A DNA stretch of 64,000 bases from the NCBI GenBank assembly GCA_034522075.1, contig JAXHLO010000012.1:1-64000 (forward strand). The letters run 5' to 3'. A program made the translations under genes and the position numbers. Positions within the stretch are counted from its first letter, which is position 1; the number at the start of each line of letters is the position of its first letter. Shown piece by piece: positions 56,437 through 64,000 of this stretch. Source of the DNA: UBA7803 sp034522075. GTDB taxonomy: Bacteria; Pseudomonadota; Gammaproteobacteria; Pseudomonadales; Azotimanducaceae. Under the pieces are notes generated by a model. It did not search any database and was not told the origin of the DNA. It worked only from the letters and a program-made list of their open reading frames with translations.

Positions 56437-57627
56437 ATGGCCAGACAGGCACAGCGACTGCAGCATATTTCACCGTTTCGCGTCGTCGAACTGCTCGAAC
56501 GAGCCAAGGCGTTGGAGGCCGCCGGCCACCGGGTGGTCCATCTGGAGGTTGGAGAGCCCGACTTTCCCACGGCCGCGCCCATTGTCGCTGCCGCCCATCG
56601 AGCATTGGAGGCGGGCGCCACCGGATATACCCAGGCTCTGGGCATACCCGAACTGCGTGAGCGCATTGCCCGGTTCTATCGGGAAACCGCCGGGGTGGAG
56701 GTGGCGCCTGAGCGGGTGGTAGTGACGGCTGGCGCCAGCGGCGGACTGCTGCTGCTGTCTGCGCTGCTGCTGGGGCCCGAGGACGAATTACTGCTCACTG
56801 ACCCGGGTTACCCCTGCAATCAGGTCTTCGCCCGCCTGGTGAATGCCGTGCCGGCGGCGGTCCGCTGCCGGCCGGAGGATGGTTTCCGCATCGACCCGCA
56901 AGCGGTGGCTGCGGCCTGGACTGCTGCCACCCGCGGTGTGCTGGTGGCGTCGCCGGCGAATCCCACGGGCGCAGTGCTGGATACCGATACCCTGCGGGCG
57001 TTGTCCCGCGTCGTCCGCGAGCGCGACGGATGCCTGATTCTCGATGAGATCTACCAGGGATTGACCTATGACCGGCAGGCTGAGCCGGGCGCCGGCTGTG
57101 CTACGGGGCTGGCCGTGGACGATGGCGCCTACGTGCTGAACAGCTTCTCGAAGTTCTTCGGCATGACCGGCTGGCGCCTGGGCTGGATGGTGGTTCCGGC
57201 CGAAGATGTGCCATCGGTGGCGCGGCTGGCGCAGAATCTCTTCATATCGCCGAACAGCATCGCCCAGCATGCAGCCATGGCGGCGTTCGACAGCGAGGCC
57301 ATGGCCATCCACGAGTCGCGCCGGCAGACGTTTGCGCGCCGCCTCGAGCAGTTGTGCGACGGTCTGGAAGGGCTCGGCTTTGCCATTCCCGTGCGTCCGG
57401 GCGGTGCTTTCTACGTGTATGCAGATGTCTCTCACACCGGCCTGGATGCGCTGGATTTCTGCTGGCGGCTGCTGGAGGAACATCACGTGGCGGCAACTCC
57501 GGGCATCGACTTCGGCCGCTATCAGTGCGAACGCTTCGTGCGTTTTGCGTTTACCACCGGCGAAGCGGAAATCGCCCTGGGGCTGGAGCGCATGGCCACG
57601 GCTCTCGAGTCCTGGGGGGCAGCGTGA
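56437..57627 (+). CDS. PLP-dependent aminotransferase, class I/II
   Basis: The fold type I aminotransferase of 396 residues has VHLEVGEPDFPTAAPIVAAA near residues 33-52, ASPANPTGAVLD near 171, the aromatic ILDEIYQGLTYD with the PLP Asp/Tyr, and the PLP Lys in NSFSKFFGMTGWRLGW (residue about 237). It transfers amino groups; substrates such as aspartate, alanine or aromatic amino acids cannot be separated by eye. A possible -10 TATAAT is at 56406-56411 without a good -35. sfsA overlaps its stop. Confidence 0.9.
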   Translation: MARQAQRLQHISPFRVVELLERAKALEAAGHRVVHLEVGEPDFPTAAPIVAAAHRALEAGATGYTQALGIPELRERIARFYRETAGVEVAPERVVVTAGASGGLLLLSALLLGPEDELLLTDPGYPCNQVFARLVNAVPAAVRCRPEDGFRIDPQAVAAAWTAATRGVLVASPANPTGAVLDTDTLRALSRVVRERDGCLILDEIYQGLTYDRQAEPGAGCATGLAVDDGAYVLNSFSKFFGMTGWRLGWMVVPAEDVPSVARLAQNLFISPNSIAQHAAMAAFDSEAMAIHESRRQTFARRLEQLCDGLEGLGFAIPVRPGGAFYVYADVSHTGLDALDFCWRLLEEHHVAATPGIDFGRYQCERFVRFAFTTGEAEIALGLERMATALESWGAA

Positions 57628-58322
57628 GGTTATCTCCCGCCCTGGACCAGGGGCGGCTGGTGCGCCGCTACAAACGCTTTCTCGCCGATGTCGATACGCC
57701 GCAGGGCACAGTCACCATGCATTGCCCCAACACCGGTGCCATGACCGGTTGCACCGAACCGGGCCTGGAGGTCTGGTACTCCCATTCCGACAACGCGCGG
57801 CGCAAGTATCCACAGACGCTGGAGGTGGTGTGTACGGCCCATGGCCGGGTCGGAGTCAACACGGCCCGTGCCAATGGCCTGGTAGCCGAGGCGCTGCAGC
57901 GCGGGCGGATTGCCGAACTGGCCGCCTATCCCGACGTGCGCGGCGAAGTGACCATTCCCGGCGAGCGGGCGCGGATGGACTTTCTGCTGCAAGGCAGCGG
58001 CGGCCGCTGCTGGCTGGAGGTGAAAAGCCTGACCTTGTGCGACGCTGACGGGCGCGGCGCATTTCCCGATGCGGTGAGCGAACGTGCCGTGCGTCACGTG
58101 GCAGCGCTGACGGAGCGGTGCCGGCAGGGCGATGCGGCGGTATTGCTGTTCTGCGTGCAGCACACCGGCGTGCGCTACGCCACGGCGGCTGACGAGATCG
58201 ACCCGGACTATGGCCGCGCCCTGCGGGCGGCCGCCCGCCAGGGCGTGACCGTGCTGGCCTACGGCTGCCGCATTCAGCGCACCCGTATGGAGATCACTGC
58301 CCCGCTGCCGGTGCGGCTTTGA
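57624..58322 (+). CDS. sfsA: SfsA family DNA/RNA nuclease-like protein
   Basis: GTG 57624 overlaps the aminotransferase stop as GTGA. The 232-residue protein has RRYKRFLADVDTPQGTVTMH near the start, CPNTGAMTGCTEPGLEVWYS and the nuclease-like core CWLEVKSLTLCD (E-x-K) then FPDAVSERAVRHV. SfsA was first linked to sugar fermentation and is now described as a nuclease in E. coli; its role is unclear. Its 3' end overlaps the convergent adenosine kinase gene by 29 bases. Confidence 0.92.
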   Translation: MRLSPALDQGRLVRRYKRFLADVDTPQGTVTMHCPNTGAMTGCTEPGLEVWYSHSDNARRKYPQTLEVVCTAHGRVGVNTARANGLVAEALQRGRIAELAAYPDVRGEVTIPGERARMDFLLQGSGGRCWLEVKSLTLCDADGRGAFPDAVSERAVRHVAALTERCRQGDAAVLLFCVQHTGVRYATAADEIDPDYGRALRAAARQGVTVLAYGCRIQRTRMEITAPLPVRL

Positions 58323-59307
58323 AAGCCCGCAGGGTCGCCTGGTAGTCGTCCACGCGGCGCAGGCGGGCCCCGTAGGTCTGAATGAGCTGGCCGGCGGCGA
58401 AGTTGCCGAAGGCGGCCGCCTGTTCGGGGCCCATGCCGGCGCACCAGCCGTATAAGCAGGCGCCGGCATACATATCGCCGGCGCCGTTGGTATCCACCGC
58501 TTTCACCTCGAAAGCCGGCGCCATGGATTGCTCGTGGGCGGTCACCGCCAGGCTGCCGCGCTTGCCCAGGGTAATGCTCAACGCCCGGCCGATGTCCTTC
58601 AGTTCGTTGATGGCAATGTCCAGGCGGTCGGTGCCCGCCCAGCTCAGCGCCTCCTCCTCGTTGCAGAACAGGTGATCCACCCCATTGCCGAGAATACGCG
58701 TCAGATTGTCGCGGAAGGCTTCCACCATGCCCGGGTCCGACAGGCTGATGGCGGTTTTCACCCCGGCCGACTCCGCCAGTTCCCGGCAGGCGATGGCTGC
58801 CTCGAGGCTGGCCGGCGAGGATGCGAGATAGCCCTCGGCGTAGAAGTAGCGCGCCCGGGCCAGGGCCTGCTCGTCGATTTCGCCGCTGCCGAGCTGCGTA
58901 GAGATGCCGAGAAAGGTGTTCATGGAGCGCTCGGCATCCGGCGTCACCAGCACCAGGCACTGACCGGACTGCCCGGCCATGGGGGGCAAAGTGGCATTTT
59001 CATTGGTGACGATGCCGGCTTCGCCGAGATCGCGCAGAAAATAGCCGCCGACCTCGTCATCGGCCAGCCGGCAGGAGTAGAACGTACGGCCGCCGAAGCC
59101 CTGCACGGCGATCATGGTGTTGGCTGCGGAACCGCCGCTCATGCGCTCGGGCTGATGGTCCGCCAGAGCGGCGACCAGTGCATTCAGGCGCTCTTCGTCC
59201 ACCAGGGTCATGTGCCCTTTACTGATGCCGTGCCGGGTGAGAAAACCGTCGTCCACCCGGAATTCCATGTCCACCAGTGCATTGCCAAGACCATAGACGT
59301 CGTACAT
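58294..59307 (-). CDS. PfkB-family adenosine kinase-like sugar kinase
   Basis: The 337-residue ribokinase-fold protein has GNALVDMEFRVDDGFL near the N-terminus, GGSAANTMIAVQGFGG near 53-68 and the anion hole/catalytic motif DTNGAGDMYAGA near 281. These match bacterial adenosine kinase-like members, though ribokinase or other nucleoside specificity is possible. AAGGAG precedes ATG 59307 by about ten bases; the open frame to 59358 is not supported. It converges on sfsA with 29 bases shared. Confidence 0.88.
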   Translation of the reverse strand: MYDVYGLGNALVDMEFRVDDGFLTRHGISKGHMTLVDEERLNALVAALADHQPERMSGGSAANTMIAVQGFGGRTFYSCRLADDEVGGYFLRDLGEAGIVTNENATLPPMAGQSGQCLVLVTPDAERSMNTFLGISTQLGSGEIDEQALARARYFYAEGYLASSPASLEAAIACRELAESAGVKTAISLSDPGMVEAFRDNLTRILGNGVDHLFCNEEEALSWAGTDRLDIAINELKDIGRALSITLGKRGSLAVTAHEQSMAPAFEVKAVDTNGAGDMYAGACLYGWCAGMGPEQAAAFGNFAAGQLIQTYGARLRRVDDYQATLRAFKAAPAAGQ

Positions 59308-59338
59308 ACGCAGAATTCTCCTTGTTTCGGGTGTGCGA

Positions 59339-60625
59339 TCAGGCCGCCACGGCGGCAAAGGCGCGGTCTGCCGCGCTCAGTGTGGCGTCAATGGCAGCAT
59401 CGTCGTGGGCCGCCGAGACGAATGCGGCCTCGAAGGCGGACGGTGCCAGATAGATACCCTCGTCCAGCATGGCATGGAAGAAGCGGTTGAAGGCACTGAC
59501 GTCCGTGTTCGCCACATGATCGAACTCCGTGACCCGGCTGCCGGTGAAAAATACGGTGAACATGCCGCAGACCTTGTTCACCGTGACGGCCACGCCGTGG
59601 CGGGCTGCTGCACGCTCGAGGCCTGCGCACAGCTTGTCGGTGGTGGCTGTCAGGCGTGCATAAACGTCCTCGTCGAGGGCCCGCAGCATGGTGAGCCCCG
59701 CGGCGGTGGCCAGCGGGTTCCCGGATAGCGTGCCGGCCTGGTAGACGCCGCCCTCCGGGGCCACATGGGCCATGATATCGGCCCGTCCGCCGAAAGCGCC
59801 CACCGGCAGGCCGCCGCCGATGATTTTGCCCAGGGTGGTGAGGTCGGGGGTGACTCCGTAGTGTGCCTGCGCGCCGCCGCGGGCCACCCGGAAGCCGGTC
59901 ATGACCTCGTCGAAAATCAGTACGCTGCCGTGCTCGGCGGTGAGCGCACGCAGTGACTCCAGAAAGCCCGGCTCCGGCGGCACGCAGCCCATGTTGCCGG
60001 CCACCGGTTCGACGATGACGGCGGCGATTTCGGCGCCGTACTGGCGGAAGGCGTCGGCCAGCGGCTCTTGACGATTGAACGGCAGTGTGAGCGTCTGGGC
60101 GGCCACGGCTGCGGGCACGCCGGGGGAGTTGGGAATTCCCAGCGTCAGCACTCCGGACCCGGCTTTGACCAGCAGCGCGTCGGAGTGGCCATGGTAGCAG
60201 CCGGTAAACTTGACGATCAGGTCGCGGCCGGTGAAGCCCCGGGCCAGCCGGATGGCCGACATGGTGGCCTCGGTGCCGGAATTCACCATGCGTACCCTGT
60301 CGATGCCCGGCACCATGGCGATCACCTGTTCCGCCAGGTCGATCTCCAGTTCCGTCGGCGCGCCGAAGCCGAGAGACAGCTCGGCCTGGCGCTGTACGGC
60401 TTCCACCACGTCGCGGCGGCCGTGGCCAAGAATCATGGGCCCCCAGGAGCCTACATAGTCGATATAGCGGTTGCCGTCCACGTCGGTCAGGTAAGGGCCT
60501 TCGCCGCGCTCGAAGAAAATGGGGTCGCCGCCTACTCCTTTGAAGGCGCGGGCCGGTGAGTTCACGCCTCCGGGAATCGAGCGAATGGCCCGGGCCAGGA
60601 GTTGTGCAGACTTATCGCGTTGCAT
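59339..60625 (-). CDS. hemL: Glutamate-1-semialdehyde 2,1-aminomutase
   Basis: HemL makes 5-aminolevulinate for haem by the C5 path. The 428-residue enzyme has SIPGGVNSPARAF near residue 17, VNSGTEATMSAIRLARGFTG, the PLP Asp in FDEVMTGFRVARGG, and the PLP Lys in TLGKIIGGGLPVGAFGG (near 265). All are intact. hemJ, a later haem gene, lies just upstream on the same strand. Confidence 0.96.
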   Translation of the reverse strand: MQRDKSAQLLARAIRSIPGGVNSPARAFKGVGGDPIFFERGEGPYLTDVDGNRYIDYVGSWGPMILGHGRRDVVEAVQRQAELSLGFGAPTELEIDLAEQVIAMVPGIDRVRMVNSGTEATMSAIRLARGFTGRDLIVKFTGCYHGHSDALLVKAGSGVLTLGIPNSPGVPAAVAAQTLTLPFNRQEPLADAFRQYGAEIAAVIVEPVAGNMGCVPPEPGFLESLRALTAEHGSVLIFDEVMTGFRVARGGAQAHYGVTPDLTTLGKIIGGGLPVGAFGGRADIMAHVAPEGGVYQAGTLSGNPLATAAGLTMLRALDEDVYARLTATTDKLCAGLERAAARHGVAVTVNKVCGMFTVFFTGSRVTEFDHVANTDVSAFNRFFHAMLDEGIYLAPSAFEAAFVSAAHDDAAIDATLSAADRAFAAVAA

Positions 60626-60634
60626 AGATGGCTC

Positions 60635-61066
60635 TCAGAACGGTTTTACGACTACGAGGATGACGATACCGATGAGGAACAGCACCGGGATTTCGTTGAA
60701 CAGGCGGTAAAAGCGCTCGCCGTGGGGCCGTTCCTCTGCGGCGAACGCCTGGATCAGGCGGCCACAATAATGGTGATAGCCCAGCAGTGCCACCACTCCG
60801 AGCAGCTTCAGCCACAGCCAGGCATCGAACAGCATACCCGGGCGCAACACCAGCATGGCTATGCCGAACACCACCGTAACGATCATGGATGGTCGCATGA
60901 TGATGCGGTACAGCTTGTCTTCCATGATCTTGAAACGTTCCCGGCCAGGCGTGTCTCCGGTGGTCGCGTGATAGACGAACAGCCTGGGCAGATAAAAAAG
61001 CCCCGCGAACCAGCACACCACACCGATGATGTGAATGGCCTTCAGCCAGAGATAGAGTGTGCTCAC
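60635..61066 (-). CDS. hemJ: Protoporphyrinogen oxidase HemJ
   Basis: HemJ oxidises protoporphyrinogen IX. The 143-residue protein has four hydrophobic helices, the conserved His in LKAIHIIGVVCWFAGLFYLP, and a charged segment MEDKLYRIIMRPSM; WLKLLGVVALLGYHHYCG follows. GTG 61066 overlaps the TGA of the upstream CLC gene (GTGA), with GGGAGG seven bases ahead. Its position 9 bases before hemL supports the haem function. Confidence 0.9.
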   Translation of the reverse strand: MSTLYLWLKAIHIIGVVCWFAGLFYLPRLFVYHATTGDTPGRERFKIMEDKLYRIIMRPSMIVTVVFGIAMLVLRPGMLFDAWLWLKLLGVVALLGYHHYCGRLIQAFAAEERPHGERFYRLFNEIPVLFLIGIVILVVVKPF

Positions 61067-62928
61067 AGCGCTGCCTCCCGATAGTTGTCGATGTTTTCCT
61101 GCACGATCACACCGCGCACCGGCACGATCATGGGTGCAGAGATGCTGCGCACGCACAGGGCCTCCACGTGCGGCGCGTCGAGCAGGGCCTGAGCTTCCTC
61201 GATCGTCGCCCGATAGTCCACGTCGGCGGTGTCGCGGCGCACACCGGGAATGCGCAGCAGTGAGATCTGCGTATCCGGGTCGGGTTCGGCGCCCGCTTGG
61301 ATCTTCAACTCAGCTACATGGTTGCGCAGATCGCCGGCGTTGAGCAGACAGCGTACCTGCCCCGGCCGGCTCTCCACCACGATCCAGCGGGGCTGGCGTG
61401 CGAGGGCCTCGCAGGCCTCACGGTAGCTGCATACTTCGCCGAGCCGGGCAAGACTGCGGTTCATGATCGATGTGACGCCGGCGCGTTGCAGATGCGCCCG
61501 AACCGGATTGGGCGGATATTCCAGACCCTGGGCGGCCAGGGTGGCGAGGAATACGGACCGCTGCCGGAAGGTGACTCCCGTGACCATGGTGGCCACCACG
61601 ATGACCAGCATGGCGGGCAGAATCACGTTGGGATTGGCGGTGAGTTCGAGTACTGCCATGAGCGCTGCCAGCGGCGCCTGCAGCACGGCGGCCATCATGG
61701 CCGCCATACCGAGCATCACGTAGAAGCCGATGCTGGCCGCTTCGGCCCCTGGCAACATGGCACCGGCCGCTCCCATGAGACCGCCGATGGCCGCGCCGAT
61801 GACGAACGTCGGCCCGATGATGCCGACGGGCATACCAAGGCCGACGGCGGCCGCGCTGGTCAGCGACTTCAGCAGCACCACACCAGCCAGGGTCAGCATG
61901 GCAAGCTGGCCGGCCATGGCCGCGTTGACGGTGTCGTAGCCGACGCCCATGACCTCCGGCGTGACCACGGCCGCTGCGCCGGTGAAGGCTCCAGCCACCA
62001 GTGCCCGCAGCCAGAAAGGTCTCGCATGGAACCGCGCGAACAATTGCACCAGACGGCTGTAGCCGGCGGCCAGCGTGCCGATGACCACGCCGCACAGGAC
62101 GATGAAAGGAATTTCCAGCAGGGAAGCCAGGCGCGTGGGCGCGACCTCGAAGGCCGGTTCCGCACCAATGAAATAGTGGGTCAGCAGGGTCGATGTCACT
62201 GCCGCCAGAATCACCGGGATGAACGAGCCGATGGTGTACTCCATCATCACCACCTCCATGGCGAAGATTACCCCGGCCATGGGGGTGTTGAACGAACCGG
62301 CGATGGCAGCCGCGGTGCCGCATGCCACCAGGGTGCGGATGGCGTTGTTGGGCAATTGGAAGGCGCGTCCCATGAGGCTGGCACTGGCGGCGCCCAGGTG
62401 CACGGCGGGCCCTTCCCGGCCGCCGGACAGGCCCGCCGCCAGTGCTCCGATGCCACCCCAGAATTGCGCCAGGGCATTGCGCAGGGGCAGGTAACCCTGA
62501 TGGCGGGACAGCCGCTCCATGACGTGGGGAACACCGAAACGCAATGCGTCCGCCGGCAGCCAGGCGAACAGGCCCGCCAGCAGGCACATGCCTGCCACCG
62601 GCAGAACCAGGCGCTCCAGGCGGCCCAGGGATTCGAAAGACTCCGGGCCGCCGGGCAGCAGGTTGCCGAGTATGCCGTCGAGGGCCAGGCGGAACGCGAG
62701 AATCACCGCCCCGGTCAGCAGGCCGGCGAGGACGGCCAGTACGGCCAGCTGCGGTAGTGCTTCGGCGCTGGCCAGGCGCTGGCGGAAACCCTCGAGGGAC
62801 GGCCGGATCGGCAGTTTCGGCAGTCGCGGTCGCAGAATGACGGATTCCTTGTTCAGCCCGTTGGTCCGCTGCGTATAGTACCGCACCGCTTGGTATATGC
62901 TTGCCGGCATGGGATTGAACAGGCTCAT
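61063..62928 (-). CDS. CLC-family chloride channel/antiporter with C-terminal CBS pair
   Basis: The 621-residue membrane protein has about ten or more hydrophobic helices. The gating Glu motif is SGGREGPAVHLGAA (near residue 165-178), and the third selectivity motif GMPVGIIGPTFVIG is near 365. The GSGIP motif reads FGVP. Residues after about 475 form a cytoplasmic region with two CBS-like domains that may sense nucleotides. It moves chloride, perhaps in exchange for protons. ATG 62928 overlaps the start of the divergent gene; ATG 62910 is a second choice. Confidence 0.9.
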   Translation of the reverse strand: MSLFNPMPASIYQAVRYYTQRTNGLNKESVILRPRLPKLPIRPSLEGFRQRLASAEALPQLAVLAVLAGLLTGAVILAFRLALDGILGNLLPGGPESFESLGRLERLVLPVAGMCLLAGLFAWLPADALRFGVPHVMERLSRHQGYLPLRNALAQFWGGIGALAAGLSGGREGPAVHLGAASASLMGRAFQLPNNAIRTLVACGTAAAIAGSFNTPMAGVIFAMEVVMMEYTIGSFIPVILAAVTSTLLTHYFIGAEPAFEVAPTRLASLLEIPFIVLCGVVIGTLAAGYSRLVQLFARFHARPFWLRALVAGAFTGAAAVVTPEVMGVGYDTVNAAMAGQLAMLTLAGVVLLKSLTSAAAVGLGMPVGIIGPTFVIGAAIGGLMGAAGAMLPGAEAASIGFYVMLGMAAMMAAVLQAPLAALMAVLELTANPNVILPAMLVIVVATMVTGVTFRQRSVFLATLAAQGLEYPPNPVRAHLQRAGVTSIMNRSLARLGEVCSYREACEALARQPRWIVVESRPGQVRCLLNAGDLRNHVAELKIQAGAEPDPDTQISLLRIPGVRRDTADVDYRATIEEAQALLDAPHVEALCVRSISAPMIVPVRGVIVQENIDNYREAAL

Positions 62929-63676
62929 GGCTCGGTTCCGGTCCGCTGGGCGGCCGGCGGACAGTCACTATCGGGTGGTCGTGCACAGACCTGTGCTGCG
63001 CGCCTGCATGCTCGTGCTGGTGGCCCTGGTGGTGGTGGCCGCGGCCGGTTTCGGTTACTGGCTGGGGGTGAGTAAAAGCGACCTGGACCGTACGCGCCTG
63101 GCCAGTCTGGAAACGCGCCAGCGCGCTGAGCAGGCGCGTCTGGAGGCGCTGGTGCGGGATCTCGCGGATGCGCAGCTGGCCCAGTCGATCGACGCCCAGG
63201 CGGCCCGTCTGTTGCGCGAAACCATCAGTGAACTGCGCGGCCGGATAGCCGGCCTGCGCGAGGAAGTGACCTTCTATAAAAGTCTCATGGCGCCGTCGAG
63301 CATGGAGCGCGGCCTGCAGATAGCCGAGTTCGATCTGGCGCAGGGCGATGAAAATTCTCAATTTATTTACCATTTGTTGCTGACTCAGACAGCAGAGCAG
63401 CGCTCCTGGATCTCCGGTGACGTGCGGGTGGAGGTCAGCGGGGTACGTGCCGCAGCCGATGGCGCACCGGTGGAAGCGGTGCTGCCCCTCACAGAACTGA
63501 CGGATGTGGAGGACTATCCTCTGCGCTTCCGCTTTCGCTATTTCCAGGACTTTTCCGGTACGGTGACATTGCCGGACGGCTTCCGGCCCGGCTCGGTTCG
63601 CGTCACCGCGACGCCCGGCAGCGGCTCATCGGATCCCGCGGAACGCGAGTTCGACTGGTCCGTTCAGGCGGGTTAA
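62909..63676 (+). CDS. DUF6776-like single-pass membrane protein with coiled coil
   Basis: The N-terminus is basic; one membrane helix (VLRACMLVLVALVVVAAAGF) lies near residues 29-48, followed by a coiled coil (RLASLETRQRAEQARLEALV onward, to about 125) and a periplasmic beta-rich domain ending WSVQAG. The pattern fits DUF6776 as I recall it, but no search was run. Starts at 62897, 62909 and 62927 are all possible; all overlap or abut the divergent CLC start. A bactofilin gene follows, so an envelope or cytoskeleton role is possible. Confidence 0.65.
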   Translation: MGLNRLMARFRSAGRPADSHYRVVVHRPVLRACMLVLVALVVVAAAGFGYWLGVSKSDLDRTRLASLETRQRAEQARLEALVRDLADAQLAQSIDAQAARLLRETISELRGRIAGLREEVTFYKSLMAPSSMERGLQIAEFDLAQGDENSQFIYHLLLTQTAEQRSWISGDVRVEVSGVRAAADGAPVEAVLPLTELTDVEDYPLRFRFRYFQDFSGTVTLPDGFRPGSVRVTATPGSGSSDPAEREFDWSVQAG

Positions 63677-63731
63677 CCCACCGACTCTGCGGGCCGGGAC
63701 TATACTTCGCGTGCAAGCACGGGTGATCGAC

Positions 63732-64000
63732 ATGGCAAGACTGAAAATGCGCAAAGGGGTAACCCTGATCGCGCCCAACACCGAGGTGGTCGGCGATGTC
63801 CACTTCAAAGACCAGCTCTACGTCAACGGCCACATCAACGGCAACGTCCTCTCCGGCAGCGAGGCGGGCGCCACGGTGGTGATCAGTGAGGAAGGCTCGG
63901 TGGCCGGCGAAATCCGGGTACCCAATGTGGTCATCAATGGCGAAGTGGAAGGTAACGTTTACGCCTCGGCCCGGGTGGAACTTGCGGCCCGCGCCAGGGT
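63732..64000 (+). CDS. Bactofilin (polymer-forming cytoskeletal protein), 5' part
   Basis: The first 89 complete codons are in the window; the 3' end lies outside. The sequence repeats short beta-helix turns: LIAPNTEVVGDVHFKDQLYV, NGHINGNV, EGSVAGEIRVPNVVINGEVE, GNVYASARVELAA. This is the bactofilin core (DUF583), which polymerises without nucleotide and scaffolds cell-wall or polar proteins. ATG 63732 is used; GTG 63723 is in frame and possible. Confidence 0.92.
   Translation, partial: MARLKMRKGVTLIAPNTEVVGDVHFKDQLYVNGHINGNVLSGSEAGATVVISEEGSVAGEIRVPNVVINGEVEGNVYASARVELAARAR

Noticed and set aside
58294..58322. The 29-base overlap of sfsA and adenosine kinase 3' ends as a regulatory antisense device
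   Set aside because: Short convergent overlaps are common in compact GC-rich genomes and nothing else marks this one.

Overview
The window is a 64 kb piece of a GC-rich gammaproteobacterial chromosome. Gene order is the best clue to the lineage: recN-hrcA-grpE-dnaK-dnaJ-dapB-carAB-greA, then yhbY/rlmE-ftsH-folP-glmM-tpiA-secG-tRNA-Leu-tRNA-fMet-rimP-nusA-infB-rbfA-truB-rpsO-pnp, and dksA-gluQ-[NtrC-like regulator]-pcnB-...-pgi-acs. HrcA beside sigma-32-type promoters and the dapB-carAB arrangement resemble Xanthomonadales, Nevskiales or Woeseiales-like bacteria rather than enterics. A CYP125-like P450, an enoyl-CoA hydratase and a hotdog thioesterase at the left end suggest lipid or sterol catabolism. 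Genus and species cannot be named from the sequence alone.

Region by region. 1-5.2 kb is an accessory catabolic patch: an NTF2-like end, an ABM monooxygenase, a thioesterase, a frame-broken P450, a crotonase, a flavin-binding split-barrel protein and a DAO-type oxidoreductase. 5.2-13.4 kb is envelope and signalling: a beta-barrel protein, a 264-bp terminal-inverted-repeat element, an SH3 lipoprotein with a membrane Ser/Thr kinase, an SDR, a cupin, a diguanylate cyclase and a PAS-PAS hybrid histidine kinase. 13.4-17.1 kb holds ribH, smpB, an NSS transporter, ratA-rnfH and bamE. 17.1-24.1 kb holds recN and the HrcA/GrpE/DnaK/DnaJ module with two good sigma-32-like promoters. 24.1-30.1 kb is dapB-carA-carB-greA, where carB is split into two overlapping frames at a domain border. 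30.1-36.5 kb is rlmE-ftsH-folP-glmM-tpiA-secG. 36.5-45.6 kb is the tRNA/rimP-nusA-infB-rpsO-pnp transcription/translation operon with a two-terminator leader. 45.7-56.3 kb is a long leftward block: an unknown lipoprotein, a 47-codon gene, acs, pgi, a deoxynucleoside kinase, pcnB, a degenerate NtrC-type regulator, gluQ, and a dksA carrying a long Lys/Ala-rich histone-H1-like N-terminal tail. 56.4-64 kb holds an aminotransferase, sfsA, adenosine kinase, hemL, hemJ, a CLC channel, a DUF6776-like protein and the start of a bactofilin.

Most of the window is ordinary conserved core genome. No CRISPR array, phage, integrase, transposase or recognised defence system was seen. The unusual items are the tailed DksA, the split CarB with an apparent new ribosome binding site, the orphan regulator lacking both its phospho-acceptor and the GAFTGA loop, the small inverted-repeat element, a REP-like palindrome family, and the P450 with clustered indels. 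Domain assignments come from reading motifs by eye; no database search was run.
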